DNA of 64,000 bases. Source: Campylorhamphus procurvoides. Lineage: Eukaryota > Chordata > Aves > Passeriformes > Dendrocolaptidae. The notes below the pieces were generated by a model. That model saw only the letters and a program-made list of their open reading frames with translations, did not search any database and was not told the origin of the DNA. This document shows, in pieces, positions 1 through 12,851 of this stretch (positions are counted from its first letter, which is position 1; each line of letters begins with the position of its first letter). The position numbers and the translations under genes are program-made. The stretch covers positions 2,140,695 through 2,204,694 of the forward strand of contig WBMV01003298.1 in NCBI GenBank assembly GCA_013396655.1. Direction: 5' to 3'.

Positions 1-2571
1 TCCTATTTTGTCTGCAAAAATCAGTTTCAAAAGCCAAATATTTAGGCTTTGTATAGGCAGCAATGATGCTGTAGGTAATATGTATTTACACAAACTGCTT
101 TTTCATCAAGCTTTTAATTCCCTCATATTTGAATAAAATGGGACATACAACTGCTACAACTCTACTAAAAACCAGATGAGCCAGATTTTTAAGTAGTCTG
201 CTGAAAATTGAGCCCAAGATGCCATATGATAGAAATCTGTACGGTCGATTTGTTCTACCTGCTGCCCTGATGGGAATGTGTAGAATTTACTCTGCTTTCC
301 AGCATGAACCAGCCAGGGCAAGACTGACCAGAAGAGTGATTGCAGCCATTTGTTATAATTAGGCAAATAATTATAATGAGGCAAGAAAATGAAGGCTAGA
401 GGCTTGGTTCACACGAAAATACATTACTTCCTTCTCCTGCCTAAAGCAAGAGACAAAATTGTCAGGAAAAGACAAAAATTAAGAGATGACAACACGTCCT
501 TTTGTAAAGCACTGCCAATAAAGGAAGTTAGTGTCACACAAGCAGCTGTGCACTCAAAAAGAAGGGAAGAACCATGGTTATGTGCTCCAGTTTTGCCCCC
601 AGGTCAGTAAGAGAACATATTTCATCTTCTGCTTGCCTGCCTGAGACTCTTATAAGCCTCTGAATGAAGATGAATTAGAGAGGGGTCCTGAGTCTATAAG
701 TCTGTGTTCCAACAATTTCCATTCCTCTGCTCTTTGCTGTTCCAGTCAAAACTCAGCAATCCTGCTCCTTCCCCAAACTGTGTGACTTTCCTACACACAT
801 TTGTTTGTTTCCACACCCCCTCCATGGGGCACCAAAAGAAGGAATTTAATTTAAATCTAGTGCCAGCATGTGACATGAGGCACCAAACCTTCACACGAAG
901 CTGTAGTAACCCACTCCCCTGGGAAGTAAAACCTGACATGTTTATATGGATCAGTTAGAGACTGGACAGGACTTCTGCTCCCTTGCACTGAAAGCTGGGG
1001 GATGAAAGGAAGAGTTCTCCCCAGTGCATGTCCCTCTCTCACAGCCTTGGGGACATTCATTTGCAGGTTTTCCAGCACTCATCTGCAAAGGTGCTGGTTG
1101 ACAGGCAGGGTTGCAGGTGGCCAAGTGGAAGAACTGGCAGCGGGTGGTGTTTTGGGGTTTTTTTCTTTACTATAGATGAAAACTGTTACATTACATTTAA
1201 ATTGCTGTGAAGATTGAAACCCATGGAGCTTGTGTAATAAAAGCTTACCTAGCAAGAACTTTCACCTTTAATTTATAAGCGTCCAATGATGTTTCTCTCA
1301 GAAACTTAAAATTGTTTTAAATGGTACCGCTATAATACAGAGTTTTATATCTAGAAATCAAACTCAAAGAAATCACAATTACTTTAAAGATTATTTTGAA
1401 TGGCCACAAACCCTCTTAAATATATGCACTAAAATCAGTTTTCTGGTCAATTATAGGAATCAAGAATATATAATGTTATTTGACTTGTGACTTCAGGCCC
1501 AAGAACACACTGCAGGAACTCACTAAAGACACAGGGCCTGCTCTTGCAATGCATGCAAAGCTGTGACAATGGCACAGGTATTACCACCAGCTGCTATGGA
1601 AGCAAGGAATTAGGTTCTTTATCCCTCTGAAGCAAATTCAGGGATTCACATTTTATGTGATAGAAAAGAATTTCTACAACTACTTTTTTCCTTATTTCCT
1701 TCACTTCTACAAAGCACCTTCCAAGATTTACATCTGGTTTGTCATTGGTTCCTGGGGATCTTACCATAACCTAAATCAATCCTGCCTAAGGAGGAAACAA
1801 CCTCTCTGAACATGATCAAATAAAATGCTAAATTTGACACAAAGTAAAAGAAAGCTTTTTTTAATAGAAAGGGGAATCATGAAAACCACAAGATAATCAA
1901 CTGGTTTGCAATACAAATGATGGAGCTGCATGATAATAATGTTTCTTTTGATACGAGGCAGACAGCTTTATTTCTCCAGGCAGATGTGATTAGGAAGGAG
2001 GAAAAAAGGTGAAATAAAGCAAGCTCAGACTGCATGAGACTGGACTGAAAAGGCTTAAGGTGCAGAATGGGAGGAGACTGGAACAAAGCTCAGACCAGTA
2101 AAGGAAAAACATCCATTGTACAATTTATAGCAAAACAATAAAATAAATGCTAAACCACGTTATGATCAGCATCAAAAAGGTCCTCACAGCATCCATCCCT
2201 AATCTCTCAAAGGCAGAACTTTAGATGTCACTCATTCATCCCTGGGTACCAAAGACAAAACCTCCAGTATTTTCTTTTTCATTGAATTTTGGGCTATTTT
2301 TTCCTTTGAATTCAGACTACAGATGCATGCTTTGGAAGAAAGCTGTCAAAATGCAACTCAATATATTATATACAGCAGGAAAAAAAGGCAACCTCAACAT
2401 TTCAAATTTCCACATACTAAAAGTCTTCCATTCTAATCCTGTCAAGCTGGATGAATGGAATACAAATGGAGAAAACTCTGGTCATAGTTGGGCATGTGTT
2501 CATTCAGTTTTGGGGTTTTTTTCAGTAAAGCCCTTAAATAGTGAGGGATTTTCTGTCTGACTTCTTACCAG
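1..2571. other. Non-coding AT-rich stretch, no gene seen
   Basis: I see no gene, RNA gene or recognisable mobile element here. Short open frames occur on both strands, the longest about 111 codons on the plus strand near 2225-2560. None resembles a family I know, and their length is what chance gives in AT-rich DNA. Two G4T7 tracts lie at 1154-1164 and 2512-2522 (see the A6C3/G3T6 finding). Confidence 0.6.
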
Positions 2572-2639
2572 GAGATCCTTCACAGCCTCACCCCCAAAAA
2601 CACAAAAGACAAGGCGGCTGCATCTCAGGGAAGAGAAAG
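2572..2639 (+). other. Candidate internal exon (68 nt), unproven
   Basis: The segment follows a strong acceptor, a pyrimidine-rich run ending in TTCTTACCAG at 2571. It is followed by the donor AAAG|GTGAGG at 2640. All three forward frames are open across its 68 nt; the first frame begins EILHSLTPK and ends ...SQGRE plus two bases. It is richer in GC than its surroundings. In the first frame its end phase matches the candidate segments at 7277-7297 and 12852-12920. I do not recognise the peptide. A chance splice-site pair (decoy exon) remains the more likely explanation. Confidence 0.15.
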
Positions 2640-5117
2640 GTGAGGATGGGAACAGCAAATTTGGAGATTTAAGAGGTGTCTGGTTTGTTTGACTCCAAGA
2701 TTATTTACAGTAAAAACTGCAACAGAGTCACACTCAGCCAGAGCTTCCTGGGCATCTTCTGACCATGTGGAAATTCTGGCAACAGTGTGACTATAATAGA
2801 TGACCTTTTATTCCACAGCAGATTTTCCTTTGGTCATTACCATCATGCACTGTAGAAGTACGAGCTTGCTGAACAGCTCCTTGGAATAAAACCCATCTCT
2901 TCCTTTACATTTCAGTATGACTGCAGCAGAGTTTATTCCAGGGCCATTTTAGAAAGGACATTTCCTTTACTACCACAACAAAACAAACAAAAAAGCCATG
3001 AGTGACATGGCAAAAAACAAGTTTACACAAATTGTGAGTTTTATAGGCATGGAGAAAAGTAATAGAATTTTTATCTTGCATTAAGGGGAAGAAAAAGCAT
3101 CAGCAATAGAGGGAATGCAAAGGCATATTTTACAGCCTGAATAAACTTACTGTAAATCACACCAACTACAACAGAACTTATTTCTTTAAACTCTTGAAAA
3201 AGATGAGAGTTTCTCAGTGAAAAAGGAGCTAGTCTGTATTAGCCGCTCTGTGTTGACTGAATAAAGACTGAAGTTTGGGGTGGTTTTTTTTCCTTTGCAA
3301 TCCTACTGTGATTTATGCTGAAAATCCTGCTAGATGGGTGCCACAGCTACTGAGGGAGAGGACCACACTCTGTATATAAATTTTCTATACCTGGGATTCT
3401 GTTTATCAGTAATTTAAGGAATGTGGATTACAAACACAGCTTGGTCACAGTTTTGGTATCTGGACGCAGCTTTGGGTACTAGAGAGTAGAGCATTTAATG
3501 AGCTGCAGGAAAGACAGAACCTCTTTCAAAAGATGATCTACAATGTTGACAAAGGGATTTTCCAGAGTGCAGACATCATCTGCACAGAACACAGAGACAC
3601 GAAGAGGTTCAAAAATGAAGCAATGCATCCCTTTGTATTAGAGGTTTTCCCATCCTCCCTTGCCCATGAACACTAAGCAGTTTACGAGAGCAGACAGATA
3701 ATATAAATGCAAAGTAGGAGAAGAGACCTCAAGATTCCATTGTCTTTAACCCTCTTTAAGAAAGAGAAGGTGCTTTCTGCTCTTTATAAAATTCAAGAAA
3801 ATGTTGCTCTTAGATTTTATGAACCTAAACTACTCTTGAGTTAATTTTGCCATTTCAAATATTGAAGATACTGATATAAGTCACAAATGCTGTTTAACAA
3901 TTGCTATCACTTACACTATAGCTGAAAAACAGACAAACTGGCATCTGAACACCCAAATTCATTAGTTAATTCCAGCTTCCAGAAATTCTAATAGCTATTG
4001 TATCTGAAAAGAGAGGCTGGAGGGAAATTCCCCCCTCCCCAGCCAGCTCCAGCCTGAGCAGCAGAATGGAGCAGAGAGCACTTCACAGCACACAGAAAGG
4101 TAATTCACCTTGAAGCCCTCAGTGTTTTCCAAGAGTGTCCACTGCCAGGAAACAAAGGCCACACTGTCCCCTTAGGGATGAAATCTGTCATTTATTTCCT
4201 ACTTATCTGAAGATACCAATGCAGCCCAGGAACAGACACAGTCCCTCTATCAGCCTTGTCTCCCTCTGCCATTTTGCCACATTCCTAAGCTTAAGGATTC
4301 CCCTTGGAAATTAGAGAATACAAGTACCATGACAACAATACTTCCAGTTCTGCTCTCTGGACATGCCCCACTGCATCCCTGCCTCTTGTACCTGGGTTTC
4401 CCGTGCTGATGGATCCCGGAGCAGACATTACTCTCACCCCTGAGCCCAGCCCATGGAACTGGGCCTCCTTCCTCCTGCTATTCACCCTTTCCCTGCTGTT
4501 CTCTGCAGCACACAGCTCACTAGGGCCATGGAAGGAAAACCAGAAGTTTGCACATGCATTTGGAAGGGAAAAAAGCTGGGAGAGCTGGAAATAAGGCAAG
4601 ATGTTCCAAGCAGGATCCTTGGGGGAATTGCACTCTCCCAGTGCTTTGCCTGTTGTACAGCTGAAGGCTCTCCACGCTGTTTCTGCCAGCATAGCCCCCA
4701 CTACTCCCTTCTTGCAGCCACCTGCAATGCCAGCAGTTGTAAAATGTTTAAAGCAGAGATTGGGGGTTTCTCTGCTTAAGGACAAAACAGGCTGAAACAC
4801 CTTTCCTGAGCGGAACTGGAATTCACCACTGCTGTGATTTTAACCAAAATTATAATAAACAATGGGCAACAAACATTTCTGTCTGGTCATTTCGGCTTCC
4901 CCCCCAAGAACCAATTCTCCCACTGCCCTGTGATGCTGCAGGTTGCATTAGTTATCTGCAATCCATTTTTCCTGTCACATTTTTGAGACTTGACAATGCT
5001 ATAAAGGAAGTACTATTTGGTGTGGGGGTTTCTTTTTTATGATTTTGCAGTCCTGAAAATATTTAGACTCTCAAAACAGTGATTACAGAGAGTAATCACA
5101 AACAGAAGTGGCATTGG
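2640..5117. other. Non-coding stretch with a GC-richer patch at about 4360-4760
   Basis: No gene is recognised. A GC-richer patch around 4360-4760 is open for 169 codons on the minus strand (4291-4800) and for shorter distances in two plus frames. The simultaneous openness of several frames is typical of a local drop in stop codons caused by composition. The predicted peptide has no domain I can identify and no splice or promoter context. Confidence 0.5.
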
Positions 5118-5173
5118 TTGTATCCAAAATCCCTTTGTAAAAACAAATGTTGTATACAAAATCCCTTTACAAA
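5118..5173. repeat. Imperfect direct repeat, two 24-bp copies
   Basis: The 24-bp copies at 5118-5141 and 5150-5173 share the core CAAAATCCCTTT and match at 21 of 24 positions, with copy starts 32 bp apart. This is a small local duplication, probably from replication slippage. It has no coding role that I can see. Confidence 0.75.
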
Positions 5174-7188
5174 TTCTGCTTTTACTTTCTTCCTCAACCA
5201 CTTTCTTTTCCTGTTATCACACAGGGAGCACACAGAAGTTAATAAATTGAGGCCCAGAAAGTGATTTTATTTCTTTATCTGAAAGACAACTTCCCAGAGC
5301 TGAAAACAACAAAATAACCAAGCTTTGCTAGAGAAAATACGGCATATTCTTACTCAAGTAATTGTTAGTGCCTGTCATTTATGGTAGGGGAAAAAATAAG
5401 GATTTATCTTCTTTGTAATGCTAAGCAATTGATTTGTAAATTTCAGTTTTAAACTTCAAGAAAATCCAGCTGATGAGTACCATTACATCCCAAAGCTGGG
5501 CCGCACAAATAGCTAAAAAATAATTAGCAAGATGCAGAAAGAAGGGATGCTGTGAAAAAAGGGGGGGTCAATCAGTCATTTTGACAACAAAAAAGAGAAT
5601 ATTCATGTGCATTGAGAGGACTCTCATACAATGGTTTAGCAGCTTCCATGATGCTTCTGCCTTTTTGCCCTGCTAATACCTCCTGCTTACAGAGAACTTT
5701 AATTTCCCAACAAGGCTTGCATTAATTTAGAAAGTTTATAAAAGAAAACATTTGCCATGAATAAATGTTAGAGCCACTTGTCCTAAGGTGTTTCAGCACA
5801 CAGATGGAATTCACCACACTTAACCAAAGTGACCTGTAGTTGTTCTGATGGTGCACTCCTCAGCCTGGAAGAATGAGGTGTACTTGGATTATTTCTCATG
5901 TAATATCATCTTGCAGCCATTTACTGCAGTTTGCTCATCTGTCACATGTAGCAATAAGAAGCTTATGGATGTGATCCAGTAAAAGTATCTTTGATTTATT
6001 CTCCTGCACTATATCAATAAGGAGACACAGATTTAAAATCTGGAGCTAGAAATACACACTAAATCATACCTTTCAGCCAAATTAAAAGGCAAACACCTTA
6101 TCTAGGATATCCAGGTCCTGGAAATGTGTAGAGGTACAAAAACTGCTTAACATGTAATTCTCGTTTGTCCTAACAGATCTCAGGCACTACAGGCTCTGTA
6201 ACATGTCCAGTGCCCACTTACTTTTTAAAACATTCAGTTTTGCTCTGATAGAAGTCAATCAGCACTTTCCCAGTCATGTCAGTGTAGCAAGGGCAGATTC
6301 CCAATCATTTGCCTTAAAGATATCTATTCTATATATTTACACATCACGGTGTTAAATCTTAGATGTCACATCTTTCATACTCTTCAAACTCCAGTAACCA
6401 TATGGGCACTAACAGCAGGCTGCACCCTAAATGAGTTAGGGGGGAATTAAACTGTAACCATAAACAAGCAAGGTCACTAATGAGCTAAGGCAGACAACAG
6501 AATTGCTGGCTGCCTTTCAAGTTTATGGGAATAATCAAATGGCTATGTTATACTTGAGACCAGAGAACCAGATCAGTGTAATAATTAATTCATTGTTTAT
6601 ATGAAAGTTGGTAGAAATTTCAAGGGTAATATCCAGAATGCAGGAAATTGGAAGCTGTGTCCATTCTGTGATGCAGTATTTATCACAGCAGGAGACCCAA
6701 AAGCTGTCATTGAAGTCACAATTAGACATACAAATGTGAAGAGACAACCATCTCAACACAAAGAGCCACCACACATTAAAATCTATTGCAAATGCATCAG
6801 AAACACAATGTCATGTTAATCCATGTGTAAGAAAATGGCTTTGATGCCCAGAAGTTGTCTTTGCCACCAAGGGGAATTGCAAATGGTGTCCTGATGGCAT
6901 TTGTTTTTGTAAAAAGAAAAATCAAGAGGGGACTGAGGCACATGCTCTCTACTGGGACAAGCTCAGAAGAGAGGGGGGGAAAAAGGCAATTATATAAGCA
7001 GAAATGTTTTGACAGATTAGTACCATTTCTCTATACCCTGGAGTGGTAATCTTGAAAAAAAGCCCTCTGAATTATTTTTGCCAGATCTGCTGGTTGTGAC
7101 GAGGCTGTGGGAACACGTATGCATGACCTTCAGCTGCAGATTTGAGGCTGACACAGGACTATGGGTGGGCAGACAGACAGGATGCAGA
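5174..7188. other. Non-coding stretch, no gene seen
   Basis: This is AT-rich DNA with no recognisable gene or repeat. An open frame at 6601-6819 contains a CPFC motif, but the following histidines do not fit a zinc-finger spacing, so it is not annotated as a protein. Confidence 0.55.
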
Positions 7189-7230
7189 GTTAGGGACCTG
7201 TCCCCTGGCCCAGTAACTCAGGTCCCTAAC
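7189..7230. repeat. Perfect 12-bp inverted repeat (hairpin), 18-nt loop
   Basis: Arm 7189-7200 (GTTAGGGACCTG) is the exact reverse complement of arm 7219-7230 (CAGGTCCCTAAC). The 18-nt loop contains CCCCTGGCCC. The RNA of either strand could form a GC-containing 12-bp stem. It ends 46 bp upstream of the candidate microexon at 7277-7297. The stem is too short for a normal pre-miRNA. Confidence 0.8.
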
Positions 7231-7243
7231 AAGTCTACAGGAA

Positions 7244-7256
7244 ATATATATATATT
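7244..7256. repeat. Short (AT)n microsatellite
   Basis: An alternating AT run of about 13 bp lies between the inverted repeat and the polypyrimidine tract of the candidate microexon. It is short but probably polymorphic. Confidence 0.85.
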
Positions 7257-7276
7257 TGCTCCTCTTCATTTTTTAG

Positions 7277-7297
7277 TGTGGGCCTGCTCAATAAAAG
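7277..7297 (+). other. Candidate 21-nt microexon, unproven
   Basis: The acceptor is a long pyrimidine tract ending in CATTTTTTAG at 7276, and the donor AAAG|GTAAGTG starts at 7298. The 21 nt between them keep any reading frame when included. The two usable frames read VGLLNK or WACSIK with split end codons; the third contains a stop. A TGC trinucleotide lies 17-19 nt upstream of the acceptor AG. From established knowledge, neuronal microexons regulated by SRRM4 (nSR100) carry UGC motifs in this position. With the neighbouring candidates at 2572-2639 and 12852-12920 the phases agree. Both splice sites are near consensus, but chance pairs this close do occur in long introns. Confidence 0.15.
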
Positions 7298-10200
7298 GTA
7301 AGTGATTAGAGACATCTGCTGAGATCAGAACTTTACACTCCTTTGTGAACATCTCACTACGTCAATGCATGGCAGTGTGACTTTCCACAGGGAAATGTTT
7401 GACACTGGCTTCCAGGAAGTGGCAAAGGGTTCTCAAAGAAAGCAGAAGAGAGGCAAACATGAATGAACTCTTAATGTGCTCTGTCAGTAAAAGACTGAAT
7501 CACCTGGTTTGGTTGAGCATATCACAAAAGTCACTTTATATTTAATATGATACTTTTCTACACACACTGCAGACCTGACTGCCAACCTTTGCACCACGGC
7601 ATCTGTTTGAAGCCGGACTGTTATTGATACATATGTACCAATACACAGCATATACACGTATATATGCACACACCAATATGTAAGTCATAATGTGGCCACT
7701 GCTATCAGCAACTCGTTCACAGTACAGATACACTTTTGAAGCTTTAACAGTGTTTATAGAACAAACAAGCCTTTGCCATTTTTTACTTAGTGCCAATAGA
7801 ATAAATACCTTAGAAAATACCTTCCTACCAAGTAAAGCATGGGTTACTGTAGTAAAACAGATCAAGAGAGAGAGAAGGCATCTATTCTTTATACTTCACT
7901 TTAATATTACTGGTGTTATTTCTTCTGGTTTTCTCCCTTACCACAAAGGCAAAAGCTGGGATTCAGAACACATTAGCATTTGCCCTGTACTCTAAATGGA
8001 GTCATCAGGAATTTACACGACCAGTGTTAAGGTGATCCTAAAATTGTCACATGACTATTGAAAGAGCATTCCGTATTTCATTACACTAGCAGTTCCAAAC
8101 ACTGCTCACTTTGAGACAACCTTAATGTGTCCACAAACTTTGTGCTACGTGTGTTTTATGCCAAGGCTAATGTTATCCCTTTGGAGTCCAAATCTAAATG
8201 TATGCGTTTTTCCCCTGCTTTTTAAAATAAATGCTCTGATTTATCATTTTGGTACTTCAGATTAATTTTAGCAAGGCCATTTTTTCCTTGTATTTACCTA
8301 GCAACATAAGTATTATCACTTCATTAAAAATTAAGATGAAACCGTGTAAGAAGGGGAGTATCTTGAAATCCTTTAGGACTGTGCTGGCAACACCCTGACA
8401 CAGAGTGCTCACAGCACAAGGAATGTTCCCCAGCAGGCAGCTCTCCTGCTTTAATCACAGAGATGATCCATATTTTGGGACCCATCTGAAACTTGCACCG
8501 CAAACGGGGTGGGCAGCACTCTGGGCTTGCCCTCCCCAACAGAGGTGTGTGACTGGAGATGAGCTCCAGTCAAAGAGATGATGGATGAAGCTGAGGAGCT
8601 CCATCCCACACTCCTGAAACTGCTGCTGACAGGAGGGAATGGGGAATACTGGGGCACAAAGACAATAAAACCTCCTAATTTTCTTACAGTAAAGGCCAAA
8701 AAAACTTCCACTGTAAGTCTCTACACAATTTAAAGTTTCTATAGAAGATATCTGCCATCCGGCTCTAGAAGTATCTGAGGTGCATGCTCTTATACCTGTA
8801 GCGTCTTATAAAACTTGACATTTAAAAGTTGGTAATAAAGCATATAACACTATTTGCCCATTAACTAAAGATTGTTTATTCCCATTTAGGCAAAGTTAAA
8901 TTCTTACAAAGCGGTTTAATGCAGATGAGCTGCAAAATCTGATCCTGAGAGTCAGTTCTTTCATAAAGTATGACGTATGTTTTTTCAGATGTAGATCTTG
9001 GTTGACTTACATTCCCTATGAGATCAAGGCTAGAGGCCATGAGACAGCTCAAAATTACAAGAAACCTCAAGAAATGCTTGCTTTCCTGATTATATTTTCC
9101 CAAATATGGCGTGCTAATATTCATGTTGAAGCTGCAAATTTCAAAGCTGATACTGCCCTTAGTTTTAAAACCTTGAAACCAGAAGTTTCCAAAAGAAACT
9201 TGGACAGACCTTGAACAACTGCACCTCCCAATTCCTTCCTAATGCAACCTGACTGCTATTGATTTAAGGCTGCTCTGTATTCTGCTTAGCTCTGCCTCTT
9301 CATTTGAGTTTCTTGCATTATCCTCATTAATTAACCTGGTTTTGTGTTGGTGCAATGACAGCTGAGCAGTACCTTTTGAATACCCAACTACTGGGCCCTC
9401 TTCAGTGGTGTTTCCATGACTGCTAATGACCAAGCTGTGTCCTAGGGGTACTTTGGCATCCCAGCAGCAGCGTTGGTGTTGCTGCTTTCACTCTGCCCGT
9501 GTAAGGCCTTCCATTGCCACAGCAACACACTCAGAGGTTCATGTGAATTTTATCCTCAACCGAGTTCACCTTACAAAGGTATTTTTGTTATTTTGACACT
9601 GAAAAACGTTTTAAATGTTCACAATGCATTCTATTTACCAGCTTTATCAACACAAAGACTGCTTACAATTCCAAGGCATGGTCATAGGAGGCAGAGGCTG
9701 CAATCTCTGTGTTCACTGAAACATTATCTACCCATAGCAGAGCACAGACCATACACCAAGTAAATGACTGGGGCTCCTCTAAATGCATCTTAGTCTATTC
9801 ACAGGATTCTAGTTTCTCTTAATTGTAGAAAGATAGCTTCAACACTTCCCAACTTGTGCAGTTTGAAGACCTGCCCCTTGAAAAGGAAGTTTAGAATTAA
9901 TTGGTGTTAACATTGAGGCTCGTGCTTGGACATGGCTTCAAGAATTGCTGATAAACACTAATTTCCAAATCATTTTTCCTAGTGATATATCCACAGAGAG
10001 AATGCACATTTTAAGATCCAAGTGCAGAAGCGTAGCAGTTTTGTGTACCCCAAATGGTCTGCATGGATTCAAGCAGATAGTCAGAGGACTCAAACACTAC
10101 CCAGGGAATCAGCAGTTGTGTCAAGCGTAGGTGACAAGCAGCAGCACAGTCCTCAAAATAAATCAGTTACTTTCATTTGATACCAGAGAAAACCTCAGCA

Positions 10201-12851
10201 TTCACTACAGTACTTAGACAAATGTTTTTTTCTTTTCTGATGAGAATATCAGGACTCAGAAAATAAAATGTGGTTTTTAATTCAGACTGGAAAAGAAAAT
10301 TGAGGAATGATACTGCTGTGCAGTTATGCATTACATAAGCCTCAGATCAATACCTTTAAAGTAAAAACACCACTGCAATGCTACATTTATACAGATACGT
10401 CAGCATTCAGATTGCTTATTATATCATTATACCTTCTGACTCACAAAACTCAAAACATGTTTCAACTTAAAATGTCAAATAGTTGATGTTTTGATGGTCA
10501 GTTGCAATGTTACCTGACTTCTCAGGTTTATGGCCTGTGGAACTGGGCACCTGAAATCTGAGGCACTGCAATATCTGAGTCCACCTTTCTTAAAAATTTA
10601 AGGCACTTAAAGGGAAGTCTCAAGCACTGTCATTAGCATTTCATGGATTTTCCAGAGAACGGACAAGCCAGACACCACACTTAACCTCTCCATTTTCTTG
10701 ATGTGCAGACCCTCTTTTCTCATTTAAAGTGTGGAAGTTGCCTGAAGTTTCTGCCATTATGGATCCCTCTCCAGTTCTTCCTACTGCTGTGACAGTCCAG
10801 AATTCTTTCCAAAATATCAGTGCTATGGGTTTTTGTGAAGGTTTTTTGTTGTTTTGTTTGGGTTTTTTAGATTCTGGACTCATTCCAGATTTCCAAATAG
10901 GAAGTACAGCCAAGTGCTTTCTGCAATGATAAAATGTTTTCTTTTTCTAACCCTTGCACAAGTTTACCTGATACTAGATGACAGCTTAAGGTGTACAGAA
11001 AACTTTATCCTAAAATCACTTGGGAAGTGAAGTCAACTTAGGTTACAGCTTCCCATCGCTGAACTGTGCTTCTTAACCAGAATCACAATACACCTTCCCG
11101 ATGAAGAGAAAGCTTTTGCTAGGTCATGGACTCAAAAGAGCATACTTTCATCTGAGTTCCTTTTCAGGATCACCTGTGACTGGCTCAAGTTCAGCAATAT
11201 TTTTAAGTAAAGGGTCAGGTTCAGTTCCAGTTCAGGAGCAAAAAAACCCAGTTACTTTGAACCAGTTGTCAACTCAAGATTGTGTTCCAGTTATGGGTCA
11301 GGTTATAATTCAGCTGAAGCAAAAACAGCAGTATGGAACCTAAACTTTTGGCTGGGTTCAGTTCACTTCTGTGACTTTGGTATTAAATAAATAGAAGCTC
11401 AAGAGGCTTCCATTACCCACCCAACCAACATTCCCAGTGCAATTGCAGCCACTTAAGTGATTACATTGACAGGAAAGAGCTGAGAAATTCCCAATGAGTG
11501 GTGCTCGTCCCTCAAAGTGTGGTGTGATTTGTTGTTTCTTTTTTTTTAATTTGTGTGGGGTAAAAAGCAGGGACAAATGATGGAACCATAGCTTTGAAAA
11601 CTAACTACCATGACCACTGGTCACTGTGGCTCACACCCCCTGGAAGGGGAAAGCAAACAGCCAGAAAGGCTTAAGTGCTTTAACCTCCTGCTTTCCACTG
11701 AAGCCTCTGATTGTAACACATGAGCAAAAAGAAGCCTCAGCATCTGAATGGATGCCAAGCCGTGGCTGATTATATTTGGGTTTGCTCTGCTAGTGTGCTA
11801 TTTTACACTTGGAATAAACAATGTGTACTTAAAATGTATTTGTTTCTCCCCAGACTGGTGAAGTTACATTCCCAGCTCTCTGAAAGATCAGGAACTTTAA
11901 ATAGAAATGACCTTTCTGATGACTTATTCACTAGGAAGCTTTTGCGTAAAAATGCTGTAGCACTTCTAGTTAGACACATATTAGCACATTTTGAATAAAT
12001 TCAAATGTTCACTGTAACAGAGATCTTGCTACATGGAAGAGAATAACATTTAGGAAAGTGCTTTTACGAAAAAAGAACTGGTAATCTGAAAACCCTCAAA
12101 ACAGTAGTGCTTTGTGATGCTTGGCACCAAGAAACACAAGCAGGTGGGTAACCTGAGAATTTGTTTCTAGGAATTATTACTCTGTGGTCCTTCAGAGCAG
12201 TTACTTCAAGTTAGTCATGCCTTTATCAACAAGATAGAGACTGAAAACCAACAGGCAAAACAAACCAAGCCCCTAGTTAATTATATCTAGACAAACGGTA
12301 AGACCAGCATTATAAAATACAGCATTATATATCCCTGCTATTTACTGAAACAACACTGGATTCTCCATCTTTCTGGAGAAAAGCGGGAAAGGGGACAACA
12401 CAGTACTCCCATGATATTCAGAAAAAGGAATACTATCCCTTTTCCAAACCACTCTTCATCCCTGGATGGAATCAGAGCAAGATGCAGAGAGCACAAAGTT
12501 CCTTTATCATCAGCGCTCTGCTTCTGATGAGCCCGAGTTCCAAGGGTGGCAGAGTAGACAAAAGTCTGTGTCTCTGGTTGTTCATCCTTGTGCTGCCAAG
12601 TTTCCAGGGTTTTTTTGTGTAGACTGTACACCCTCCCTGTACCTCCACTGCACGAGGCTTTATCTATTTTAATATATGGTACATAGCACACTTATTACAT
12701 TTAACAGTGGGCCCCTGTCAAGTTTTGCCCCACCTGAAAGAAATGTTGAATCCTAATGATTAGTGTGTAAAATGGTTCGAACACCATTTATTAACAGGTC
12801 TTTGCTGCACTGGGATAACATTTTGAGTTCTGTGGGTTTTCTTTCCCTTAG
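7298..12851. other. Non-coding stretch, no gene seen
   Basis: No recognisable gene or mobile element. An A7C3 tract at 11240-11249 and a G3T7 tract at 12607-12616 belong to a dispersed set. A region at about 11180-11345 is rich in CAG/TTC words (ggttcagttccagttcag-like), giving a diffuse cryptic repeat without a clear unit. Around 12770-12789 a 7-bp inverted repeat (AAATGGT / ACCATTT) encloses TCGAAC. Confidence 0.5.

Noticed and set aside
4291..4800. 169-codon minus-strand open frame
   Set aside because: It lies in a GC-richer patch where several frames on both strands are open, and the peptide has no family resemblance.
6601..6819. CPFC motif suggesting a zinc finger
   Set aside because: The histidine spacing does not fit C2H2 or other common zinc-binding patterns.
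12770..12789. GGTTCGA word with a small stem, like a tRNA T-arm or B box
   Set aside because: There is no acceptor, D or anticodon arm at the required distance; the stem is only 7 bp.
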